Assembly (NCBI GenBank): GCA_027004315.1
Contig: JALTHV010000370.1
Location: 1-6,117 of the forward strand
Length of the DNA: 6,117 nt
Direction: 5' to 3'
Source of the DNA: Deltaproteobacteria bacterium
GTDB taxonomy: Bacteria > Desulfobacterota > Dissulfuribacteria > Dissulfuribacterales > UBA3076
The translations under genes and the position numbers were made by a program. Below, one piece after another: positions 1 to 6,117 of the stretch. Below the pieces are notes generated by a model. It saw nothing but the letters and a program-made list of their open reading frames with translations, did no database searches and was not told where the DNA came from. Every line of letters starts with the position of its first letter. Positions within the stretch are counted from its first letter, which is position 1.

Positions 1-252
1 CTGAAGAGTGTTTATTGTTATAGCAACAGGAAATTTCCCGTAGGTACTCTCTGTGATATCGAGTTGTATGTCAGGGACAGCAATTCTAGAGTTGTGCTCT
101 TTATTAAAGGACGGGTGAGCCGCACAGATGAGAAGGGAATGGGGATAAGGTTTGAGGAAATGGATATTGACTCTTTTCTCTGTTTAAAAAGGCTCCTCTG
201 TTATAACTCAAAAGAATCTAAAAAGGTGGATTTGGAATTTACCTGTGAATAG
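1..252 (+). CDS. PilZ-domain protein, C-terminal part (5' truncated by window edge)
   Basis: Frame 1 is open from the first base to a TAG at 250-252, giving 83 residues that start inside a protein. The visible part reads like the second half of a PilZ domain. A stretch ending in FPVGT (residues about 12-16) is followed by a beta strand CDIELYV, the strand KGRVSRTDEKGMGIRF (about 36-51) and then EEMDIDSFLCLKRLL, the usual closing helix with its D-x-x-S-F pattern. PilZ domains bind cyclic di-GMP and control motility, exopolysaccharide or biofilm functions. The two diagnostic ligand motifs, RxxxR and D/NxSxxG, would lie just upstream and are not visible, so c-di-GMP binding cannot be judged. The protein ends soon after the domain with a short polar tail (SKESKKVDLEFTCE). 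A TTG at 64 could be called as a start but would cut the domain in half, so the real start is outside the window. The next gene begins 27 bp downstream, so the two may be co-transcribed. Confidence 0.8.
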   Translation: MKSVYCYSNRKFPVGTLCDIELYVRDSNSRVVLFIKGRVSRTDEKGMGIRFEEMDIDSFLCLKRLLCYNSKESKKVDLEFTCE

Positions 253-279
253 GGCTTTTCTATTTGAATAAGGATCAAG

Positions 280-573
280 ATGATGCGTTATAATAGAAGA
301 TACTATAGATCCAGAAATATCTCTCCATTGACCATGCTAGGGGCGGTCTTGTTTGCCTTGGCTGCCTTTTTCTTGGCGTTACCCATATTCCTAGCTGCAT
401 TGCTGGTCTTTGCGGCTGTTGGTGGTTATCTGACATGGCGTGTCCACAAAATAATGCACCGGGTCGAAAGGGATTGTGCTAAATATAGATATAGAAATGC
501 CGGTCCTGATCCGGATGCAAGTTCCCTTACTATTGATGTGACCCCAGGGCAGGACGAGTGGGAAAGACATTAG
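280..573 (+). CDS. small basic membrane protein of unknown function (97 aa)
   Basis: I do not recognise this family. The N-terminus is very basic (RYNRRYYRSR, residues 3-12). A continuous hydrophobic stretch follows at about residues 16-54, broken by a proline at 35, which fits either a tight two-helix hairpin or one long helix. A charged segment (WRVHKIMHRVERDCAKYRYR) and an acidic, polar C-terminal tail end the protein. By the positive-inside rule both basic flanks would face the cytoplasm, which favours a hairpin. Two adjacent ATG codons (280 and 283) can start it. AGGA at 271-274 is 5 nt from the first and 8 nt from the second, so either works. It follows the PilZ gene by 27 bp and may share its transcript. 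The alternating hydrophobic and charged composition and the ribosome site support a real gene, but there is no functional motif. Confidence 0.7.
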   Translation: MMRYNRRYYRSRNISPLTMLGAVLFALAAFFLALPIFLAALLVFAAVGGYLTWRVHKIMHRVERDCAKYRYRNAGPDPDASSLTIDVTPGQDEWERH

Positions 574-750
574 CAAGACATGCTACACGATACCTGCCTT
601 ACAACAGATTGCCTTTTGGGGGGTTTCGAGGCCGGTCTGTTGCTATCTGCAGGAGCAGACGGGTTCGTCTACAATCAAGACCCTGTAATGACCTGCTGAC
701 CGCCTGGGATCACTGTTGGGTAAGATCCGAGCTATGCGGGAGGCTTTGAT
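574..750 (+). promoter_or_regulatory. non-coding leader upstream of the ASKHA ATPase gene
   Basis: This 177-bp gap has no convincing gene. The reading frames are either broken by stops or give a Cys/Arg/Trp-rich translation typical of non-coding DNA. It can fold into at least three local hairpins: 635-641 with 654-660, 657-661 with 666-670, and 707-711 with 724-728 enclosed by 700-703 with 736-739. The first two share bases 657-660 and exclude each other. The last one overlaps the ribosome binding site. A TACAAT at 670-675 resembles a sigma-70 -10 box, but there is no good -35 at the right distance. I compared it by eye with cobalamin riboswitches because the downstream gene is linked to corrinoids. 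An ACTGT at 712-716 and a CCTGCTGACC at 692-701 are faintly similar to pieces of that riboswitch, but the core is not there. A regulatory role is a guess. Confidence 0.3.
738..743 (+). promoter_or_regulatory. strong Shine-Dalgarno deciding the ATG 751 start
   Basis: GGGAGG lies 7 nt upstream of the ATG at 751, close to ideal. It argues that the ASKHA ATPase really starts there and is not a downstream fragment of a longer protein with an N-terminal ferredoxin domain. The first two G bases fall in a possible stem with 700-703. Confidence 0.75.
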
Positions 751-2298
751 ATGGACCGTTTTGACCCCGTAGCCCGTACTATTACTCTGGATCTCCCCAA
801 ACCCACATTGGATGATAACCGCAGTCATGAATCCCGCATAAGATCGGCCCTGAAAGATTCTCTGGGGCAGTCGCCATGGCTTTCTCTGGATATCTGCAGG
901 GGCCTGCCCGATATACTCCCTATTTCTGGGTACAAGGTGGAGACACTGGTCCTGGATGGGCCATTCGGCTGGGAGCTTGCACAGGTCAGCACCGCAGGTA
1001 GGTCTTTACGGCCTTACGGACTGGCCGTGGATATTGGGAGCACCACCCTGGTCTTCTACCTGGTGGATCTTATCTCAGGAAAGGTTATCTCCACTATATC
1101 AAAGACCAACCCGCAGAGGGTCCATGGGGAGGACATACTGGAAAGGATCCTCTTTGCTGGCCGGAATAACGGCCTGGAGATACTACAGACCGAACTCATT
1201 GACCTCTTTAACTCCTCTATACAGGAAATTACTGCAGGGAAAGGGCTGAGACCAGAAGATATATTCTTTATCACTGCGGCCGGCAATACCACCATGTGTC
1301 ATTTTTTCCTGGGTCTTGATCCAGTCTATATCTGTAGAGAGCCCTATATACCTGTGGTCAACTCTTTTGATATGATCCGGCCCAAAGAGATAGGGATAGA
1401 TGTCCATCCTCAGGCCCTGCTCTATTGCTTTCCAAACGTCGGGAGCTACTTTGGGGGAGATCTCCTGGCAGGTATCCTGACTTCAGGGATGCACCTCAGG
1501 GAAGAGATCTCCATGCTCGTGGATGTCGGCACCAATGCAGAGGTGATTTTGGGGAACAGGGACTGGCTTGTGGCCTGCGCGGGGGCAGCCGGTCCGGCCC
1601 TGGAGGGAGGAATCCTCTCCTGTGGCATGAGGGCACAGCCGGGGGCCATAGAGAGGGTAACCATAGATCGGAACAATTTAACCGTAGTGTATCATACCAT
1701 AGGCAACAAGGCCCCTAAAGGCCTGTGTGGTTCAGCTATAATAGATCTCCTGGCAGCCATGTTTGTGGCAGGGCTTGTTGATCCCACAGGAAAGTTGCTT
1801 AGAGACCGGGACAGGTCCAGGATGCAGCAGATAGGTGGAGAGTGGGTCTATGTGGTTGCAGGGATAGAAGAGACTGGCGCAGGGAAACCTGTCTATCTCA
1901 GCCAGAGCGATATAAAGAACCTGATCCGCTCAAAGGGGGCCATGTATACTATATTGAGTGTAGTGGTCCAGAACGTTGGGATAGGGTTTGAGGACATCGA
2001 TAGCTTTTATATCGCAGGGGCCTTTGGTAATTACATAGATCCTCAAAAGGCCATAACGATTGGGATGCTGCCCGATATACCTATTGAGCGCTTTAAGGGC
2101 CTGGGAAATGCCGCGGGTAAGGGGGCGGTTGAGGCCCTCAGGTGGAGAAAGGCCAGGGAAGAGGTAGAGGAGATCCGCAACAAGATCACTTATCTCGAGA
2201 TGAATGTGCGAGGAGACTTTATGAGCCAGTTGACAGGGGCCCTCTTTCTCCCCCATACTGATCTCAGTAGATTTCCTTCTGTGGCAAAAATGATGTAA
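751..2298 (+). CDS. DUF4445/RACo-like ASKHA-fold ATPase, probable reductive activator of a corrinoid protein, lacking the 2Fe-2S domain
   Basis: Members of this family (RACo, RamA-like, DUF4445) use ATP to drive reduction of inactive Co(II) corrinoid cofactors in B12-dependent methyltransferases or the corrinoid iron-sulfur protein. They act in the cytoplasm. The linker domain comes first (about residues 5-40, with TITLDLPKPTLDDNRS). Next is the ASKHA phosphate-1 motif LAVDIGSTT (91-99), then NPQRVHGEDILERI and AAGNTTM. The second half has the phosphate-2 motif MLVDVGTNAEVIL (255-267), then ACAGAAGPALEGG, SCGMRAQPGAIERV, GLCGSAIID (Cys326) and the adenosine-type motif FYIAGAFGNYI (419-429). 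GNAAGKGA (452-459) and a C-terminal LTGALFLPH segment complete it. Classical RACo proteins are about 600-650 residues and begin with a plant-type 2Fe-2S ferredoxin domain. This 515-residue protein starts directly at the linker and has no CxxxxCxxC pattern, and none is present upstream in any frame. It may therefore take electrons from a separate ferredoxin. Its substrate is unknown, since no methyltransferase gene is in view. Confidence 0.85.
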   Translation: MDRFDPVARTITLDLPKPTLDDNRSHESRIRSALKDSLGQSPWLSLDICRGLPDILPISGYKVETLVLDGPFGWELAQVSTAGRSLRPYGLAVDIGSTTLVFYLVDLISGKVISTISKTNPQRVHGEDILERILFAGRNNGLEILQTELIDLFNSSIQEITAGKGLRPEDIFFITAAGNTTMCHFFLGLDPVYICREPYIPVVNSFDMIRPKEIGIDVHPQALLYCFPNVGSYFGGDLLAGILTSGMHLREEISMLVDVGTNAEVILGNRDWLVACAGAAGPALEGGILSCGMRAQPGAIERVTIDRNNLTVVYHTIGNKAPKGLCGSAIIDLLAAMFVAGLVDPTGKLLRDRDRSRMQQIGGEWVYVVAGIEETGAGKPVYLSQSDIKNLIRSKGAMYTILSVVVQNVGIGFEDIDSFYIAGAFGNYIDPQKAITIGMLPDIPIERFKGLGNAAGKGAVEALRWRKAREEVEEIRNKITYLEMNVRGDFMSQLTGALFLPHTDLSRFPSVAKMM

Positions 2299-2310
2299 CC
2301 ATTTACATCC

Positions 2311-2427
2311 CCCCGGCCAGCGGTAGCCTTTTGAAGGGTTTCAGTGCGGATTAATGGGCAGAGTGCCCTGGTCTTGTGCATCATGCGATGCTCCTGAAAC
2401 CCTGAAAAAGGCTACCGCTGGCCGGGG
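2311..2427. repeat. long imperfect inverted repeat (34-nt arms) with two hairpins in the loop
   Basis: The left arm is 2311-2344 (begins CCCCGGCCAGCGGTAGCC) and the right arm is 2394-2427 (ends GGCTACCGCTGGCCGGGG). They are complementary at 32 of 34 positions. The two mismatches are adjacent: G2333 opposite A2405 and A2334 opposite G2404. On a + strand transcript they could form a tandem G-A/A-G pair that keeps the stem continuous. The 49-nt loop holds two more small stems, 2356-2360 with 2364-2368 (GGGCA/TGCCC) and 2378-2382 with 2387-2391 (GCATC/GATGC), so the whole folds as a multi-branch structure. The flanks 2297-2308 and 2428-2439 are also complementary at 8 of 12 positions, beyond a 2-nt bulge. 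There is no T-tract after either arm in the right place for an intrinsic terminator. Candidate explanations are a dispersed REP/MITE-type element or a structured RNA in the leader of ftsK. No clear target-site duplication is visible. Confidence 0.85.
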
Positions 2428-2474
2428 ACGTGAACGGTCATGAAATGATGAAGGGATATTGAAAAAGGTTAAGG

Positions 2475-4649
2475 ATGTCCACTAAGACCAAAATCAAGGA
2501 CGACAATCCAGATCAAAAAAGGTCCTTCTACCAGGAGATATCAGGGCTTTTTTCGCTGGCAGGTGCAGTATTTGTGACTACTGCACTGCTGAGCTATTCT
2601 CCCGCAGACCCTTCCCTTGACCACTATGTACTCAGAGGTTCCAGTAATTGGATGGGGCCTATAGGAGCCCATTTTGCGGCCTTTCTTATGGACATACTGG
2701 GGCTTGCCTCCTGGTGGATCCCCCTGATCCTTGCAGCCATGGCCTGGCCCCTTATCCATTCAACCTGGAATCGATTCCCCCCGGTCTCATGGTTGATCTC
2801 CGGCTGGACAGCCATACTCCTGGCCACAAGCATAGGCCTTGCCCTATTGGCTACTCCGGGAGGATGGCATACGGTCAGACCTGATGGCAATGTCGGCGGA
2901 ATTATAGGCCTCCTTGCTACTGATTTTCTCATCAAGTGGGTCGGAAGGTGGGGAACCATACTGTTCGGGGTAGTCCTGTTCATCTCTGGGCTTATGGCCG
3001 CAACCCCTTTTTCCTTGGCAGGGGCCATGTCAGCCATTTCTTCAATCAAAAGGCGGGGAATTTTACAATGGGTCAGGCATCGAGGCCCTGTCAGACAGGA
3101 CGTGAGGACGGTCTCGACAATGGATATCCATAAAGGGGACCAGGCACCGGATGTGCCAAAGATTGTCGAGTCTCGAAGGACTGCAAATAAAAAGATGCAT
3201 GATAGCGGAGGGAAGAAGCAACCAGACTTTCAGATAACCCCGGTTGCAGGCGACTTTTCTCTACCGTCTCTGGATTTCCTGGATGATCCCCCGGAAGAGA
3301 GTGTAAAGGTTGACAGGGAGGTCTATCTCGCCAACGCCAGGGCATTGGAACAGAAGCTCCTCGACTTTGGGGTCGCTGGGAGCGTCGTAGAGATCTGTCC
3401 TGGACCCGTGGTTACAATGTACGAATTTTCTCCCGCACCAGGGATCAAGATCAACAAAGTGGCCTCTCTTGCAGACGACCTGGCCCTGGCCCTCAAGACC
3501 CATAGTGTCCGAATAGTTGCCCCGATTCCCGGCAAGGCAGTTATCGGCATCGAGCTGGCAAATACCACTAGACAGATAGTCTATTTAAAGGAGATACTTG
3601 CAAGTGATGTCTTTCAAAAGGGCAGAGACAGGCTTCTCTTGACTCTCGGCCAGGATATTGTTGGACAACCTGTAGTTACTGACCTTGCCGAGATGCCTCA
3701 CCTGCTGATCGCAGGGGCAACAGGTACTGGGAAGAGCGTAGGGCTGAACGCCATGATCTGCTCTCTCCTCTATAGCCATCACCCAGACAGTCTGAGGCTC
3801 CTCATGATAGATCCCAAGAGGATAGAACTCTCTCTGTATGATGGAATTCCACACCTCTTGCATCCGGTAGTAAGTGAGCCTAAAGAGGCCACCAGGGCAT
3901 TGAGGTGGGCAGTGATGGAGATGGAGCGCCGCTACCAGCTCCTTGAAGAGGCCCATGCAAGGAAGCTCCAGGGATACAACAAGACTGCCGAGGAACCCAT
4001 CCCATATCTGGTAATTATTATAGATGAGCTGGCAGACCTGATGATGGTATCCTCCAAAGAGGTGGAGGCAGCCATTGCACGACTTGCCCAGATGGCCAGG
4101 GCCGCGGGGATATATCTTATTGTGGCTACCCAGAGGCCATCGGTGGACGTGCTTACAGGCCTCATAAAGGCAAATTTCCCGGCCAGGATCTCCTTTAAGG
4201 TCTCATCCAAGGTAGATTCCCGGACTATATTGGACGTAATGGGGGCGGAGAGGTTGCTGGGAATGGGTGATATGCTCTTTTTGCCCCCAGGATCTTCCGA
4301 TCTGAGACGTATCCATGGGGCCTATGTCTCTGAGAGGGAGATAGGCCGTGTAGTAGAATTCCTCAAGGCCCAGGGTGAACCAAATTATGATCCCCATGTC
4401 ATTGAGGCCATACCTGGAGAGGACTCTACTGAGACTCCAGGTCCTGGGGAGTCAGCAGATGAAAAGTACGATGAGGCCGTCGAAATTATCACGCAGACCG
4501 GCCAGGCCTCAATATCCATGCTCCAACGCCGGCTGCGTGTGGGATATAACCGGGCAGCCAGGATGATAGAAGAGATGGAGCATGAAGGAGTAGTAAGTCC
4601 CACAGATAATATGGGGCGTAGACACGTCCTTGTCCGTAAATACGAATAG
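2475..4649 (+). CDS. ftsK: FtsK/SpoIIIE-family DNA translocase
   Basis: FtsK is a hexameric, membrane-anchored ATPase at the division septum. It pumps chromosomal DNA towards dif and activates XerCD dimer resolution. The N-terminus (1-22) is polar. Membrane segments lie near residues 24-41, 62-93 (perhaps two), 104-126 and 158-178, with another weakly hydrophobic stretch at 140-153. A short basic linker (about 190-275) replaces the long Pro/Gln linker of the E. coli protein. The alpha and beta motor follows: VVTMYEFSPAPGIKINKV (312-329), Walker A GATGTGKS (414-421), LMIDPKRIELSLYDGIPHL, Walker B LVIIIDELADLM with Asp517-Glu518, then RAAGIYLIVATQRPSVDVLTG and ARISFKVSSKVDSRTILD. A gamma winged-helix domain (about 662-720), the part that reads KOPS sequences, closes the protein. 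At 724 residues it is complete but compact. ATG 2475 has AAAGG (2464-2468) 6 nt upstream. rng begins 13 bp after the stop codon. Confidence 0.97.
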   Translation: MSTKTKIKDDNPDQKRSFYQEISGLFSLAGAVFVTTALLSYSPADPSLDHYVLRGSSNWMGPIGAHFAAFLMDILGLASWWIPLILAAMAWPLIHSTWNRFPPVSWLISGWTAILLATSIGLALLATPGGWHTVRPDGNVGGIIGLLATDFLIKWVGRWGTILFGVVLFISGLMAATPFSLAGAMSAISSIKRRGILQWVRHRGPVRQDVRTVSTMDIHKGDQAPDVPKIVESRRTANKKMHDSGGKKQPDFQITPVAGDFSLPSLDFLDDPPEESVKVDREVYLANARALEQKLLDFGVAGSVVEICPGPVVTMYEFSPAPGIKINKVASLADDLALALKTHSVRIVAPIPGKAVIGIELANTTRQIVYLKEILASDVFQKGRDRLLLTLGQDIVGQPVVTDLAEMPHLLIAGATGTGKSVGLNAMICSLLYSHHPDSLRLLMIDPKRIELSLYDGIPHLLHPVVSEPKEATRALRWAVMEMERRYQLLEEAHARKLQGYNKTAEEPIPYLVIIIDELADLMMVSSKEVEAAIARLAQMARAAGIYLIVATQRPSVDVLTGLIKANFPARISFKVSSKVDSRTILDVMGAERLLGMGDMLFLPPGSSDLRRIHGAYVSEREIGRVVEFLKAQGEPNYDPHVIEAIPGEDSTETPGPGESADEKYDEAVEIITQTGQASISMLQRRLRVGYNRAARMIEEMEHEGVVSPTDNMGRRHVLVRKYE

Positions 4650-4662
4650 CCTTTTTTGCCCT

Positions 4663-6117
4663 ATGCATGCCGAACTCATTATCAACGCAGCCCCCTGGGA
4701 GACAAGGGTCGCCCTGATGGAGAATGACTCCGTGGTGGAATTCCATGTAGAGCGGGCGGCTGAACAGGGATATGTGGGAAATATCTACAAGGGACGGGTA
4801 GTAAGGGTGCTCCCGGGGATGCAGGCGGCCTTTGTAGATATCGGGCTTGAACGCACGGCCTTCCTCTATGTGAGAGATGTCTATGACCACCTCTCGGAGT
4901 TTGAGGCGATCTTTGGGAAGGCTGACTACGATGAGATCGGGACATCCCCTATGTGTGCAGATGAAGGGCATCCTCTCCCCTATAGCCCGCCTCCATTCCA
5001 GATAGAGGACCTGATACACGAGGGCCAGGAGATCCTTGTCCAGGTAACCAGGGGACCTTTGGGTAGCAAGGGTGCCAAGGTCACCTCTCATATCTCCATT
5101 CCAGGACGAAATCTGGTACTCATGCCAACCATGAATCACCTGGGAATTTCCAGGAGGATTAGAGATGAATCTGAGCGCCAGCGCCTGAAGCAGGTGATAG
5201 ATTCTCTTCGTCCAAAGGGTATTGGATTCATAGCCAGGACGGCCTGCGAGGGCCTTACCCCAGCAAATATTCGGGCCGAAATGAAATTTCTCCTTCATCT
5301 CTGGGCAACTATTCAAAAAAAGGCAGAAAATCTCCATCCCCCGAGCCTTGTCTATAAGGATCTGGATATTACTCTGAGGGCAGTACGGGACCTGTTTACC
5401 TGTAATGTAAAGAGGCTGATAATAGACTCAAGGCCTTCCTATGAGCGCATCCTGGCCTTTATAGAGACATTTGCCCCCCACCTCAGGCCCTGTGTTGAAC
5501 TCTATGAAGATTCGATACCCATCTTTGATGCCTTTGGCATAGAGGTGGAGATGTCACGGGCCATGCGTAAAAAAGTATGGCTCAAGTCTGGGGGATACAT
5601 AGTTATAGAGAGCACAGAGGCACTCATAGCTATAGATGTCAACACCGGCAAATTCATAGGAAAGCACTGCCTGGAGGACACTATTCTGAAGACAAACCTT
5701 GAGGCAGCCAAGGAGATCGCCTATCAACTGCGTCTCAGGAACACGGGGGGTCTGATCATTATCGATTTTATAGACATGGAAGACTCTGGGAACAGAGAAC
5801 TGGTCTTTAACACGCTCAAAGAGGCATTAAAAAGAGACAGGTGCAAGACCAATATTCTACGTATATCAGAACTCGGGCTTATCCAGATGACGCGAAAGAG
5901 GGACAGGGAGGGCTTGAACCACTTGTTATGTGAATCCTGCCTATACTGTGATGGCTCAGGAGAACTCAAATCCAGACGGACACTATGTTATGAAATATTT
6001 CGTCGGATACAGAGTGAGGCAAGACATACCGATAGTGCTGGCATAGATATACTTGTCCATCCAAATATAGGGGATATGCTCATTAACGAAGAGGCCCATA
6101 ATGTGGAGCTGCTAGAG
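4663..6117 (+). CDS. rng: RNase G/E family endoribonuclease (3' truncated by window edge)
   Basis: Rne/Rng enzymes cut single-stranded AU-rich RNA and process rRNA and mRNA, preferring 5'-monophosphate ends. The frame is open for 485 codons to the last base of the window. The N-terminus AELIINAAPWETRVAL matches the RNase G type start. An S1 domain follows (GNIYKGRVVRVLPGMQAAFVDIGLERTAFLYV split over about residues 39-71). The Gly-Ser-Lys-Gly-Ala-Lys stretch near 141-146 and Arg192-Thr193 (in ARTACEG) correspond to the 5'-sensor region. Catalytic aspartates are Asp325 (IDVNTG) and Asp368 (IIIDFIDM), 43 residues apart as in E. coli RNase E (303 and 346). The zinc-link is CLYC at 426-429, with an extra Cys423. 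The S1 loop (about 74-115) seems some 20 residues longer than in E. coli RNase G. No long C-terminal scaffold is visible, so the short RNase G form is likely, but the end is missing. ATG 4663 has no clear Shine-Dalgarno; coupling to ftsK is plausible. Confidence 0.95.
   Translation, partial: MHAELIINAAPWETRVALMENDSVVEFHVERAAEQGYVGNIYKGRVVRVLPGMQAAFVDIGLERTAFLYVRDVYDHLSEFEAIFGKADYDEIGTSPMCADEGHPLPYSPPPFQIEDLIHEGQEILVQVTRGPLGSKGAKVTSHISIPGRNLVLMPTMNHLGISRRIRDESERQRLKQVIDSLRPKGIGFIARTACEGLTPANIRAEMKFLLHLWATIQKKAENLHPPSLVYKDLDITLRAVRDLFTCNVKRLIIDSRPSYERILAFIETFAPHLRPCVELYEDSIPIFDAFGIEVEMSRAMRKKVWLKSGGYIVIESTEALIAIDVNTGKFIGKHCLEDTILKTNLEAAKEIAYQLRLRNTGGLIIIDFIDMEDSGNRELVFNTLKEALKRDRCKTNILRISELGLIQMTRKRDREGLNHLLCESCLYCDGSGELKSRRTLCYEIFRRIQSEARHTDSAGIDILVHPNIGDMLINEEAHNVELLE

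Noticed and set aside
558..749. 63-residue open frame between the small membrane protein and the ASKHA ATPase, and the possibility that it holds the missing 2Fe-2S domain
   Set aside because: The translation is rich in Arg, Cys and Trp with no domain pattern and no ferredoxin cysteine cluster. It overlaps the preceding gene, has no ribosome site, and ends at a stop in a different frame from the ATPase.
574..750. Cobalamin riboswitch upstream of the corrinoid-related gene
   Set aside because: Only short, scattered resemblances (ACTGT at 712-716, CCTGCTGACC at 692-701) are present. The conserved core and the order of elements are absent, and the region is short for that class.
2311..2427. Rho-independent terminator after the ASKHA ATPase gene
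   Set aside because: Neither arm is followed by a T-run on the appropriate strand, and the stem is much longer than usual with a branched loop.
2311..2427. Integron attC recombination site
   Set aside because: The structured palindrome suggested it, but the terminal RYYYAAC/GTTRRRY core sites are missing and no integrase or cassette is nearby.
2354..2443. 29-codon open frame beginning with ATG inside the inverted repeat
   Set aside because: It has no ribosome binding site, and most of its codons lie in the loop and right arm of the palindrome, so its sequence is explained by the repeat.
2624..3049. 141-residue - strand frame
   Set aside because: It is antisense to the membrane region of ftsK, with a composition typical of a shadow of hydrophobic coding sequence.
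4489..5337. 282-residue open frame on the - strand
   Set aside because: It lies antisense to the end of ftsK and the start of rng, both of which have clear family motifs. Its translation has no recognisable domain and it has no ribosome site.

Overview
The window looks like ordinary chromosomal DNA from a Gram-negative, probably anaerobic bacterium. The best guess is a deltaproteobacterial (Desulfobacterota-type) lineage. This rests on the combination of a PilZ protein, a corrinoid-activator-type ASKHA ATPase, a membrane-anchored FtsK and an Rne/Rng ribonuclease, and on coding sequence rich in ATA (Ile) and AGG (Arg) codons. It is an inference, not a marker-gene assignment. All supported genes are on the + strand. 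I see no rRNA, tRNA, CRISPR array, transposase or phage gene.

Layout: 1-252 is the C-terminal part of a PilZ-domain protein cut by the left edge. 280-573 encodes a 97-residue basic membrane protein of unknown function. 574-750 is a non-coding leader with several possible hairpins, ending in a strong Shine-Dalgarno. 751-2298 encodes a 515-residue DUF4445/RACo-like ASKHA ATPase without the usual N-terminal 2Fe-2S domain. 2299-2474 is intergenic and dominated by a long, nearly perfect inverted repeat (34-nt arms, 32 of 34 positions complementary, with two small hairpins in the loop). 2475-4649 encodes a complete 724-residue FtsK/SpoIIIE DNA translocase. 4663-6117 is an RNase G/E-type endoribonuclease that runs off the right edge.

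The genes do not form one pathway. ftsK and rng are 13 bp apart with no terminator between them and are probably co-transcribed; they serve chromosome segregation and RNA processing. The ASKHA ATPase points to corrinoid (B12-dependent methyl transfer) metabolism, although no methyltransferase or corrinoid protein is visible here. The PilZ fragment points to c-di-GMP signalling.

The most unusual item is the inverted-repeat element at about 2297-2439. Next are the ASKHA ATPase lacking its ferredoxin domain and its structured leader. I did not find convincing evidence of a wholly new biological system in the window.
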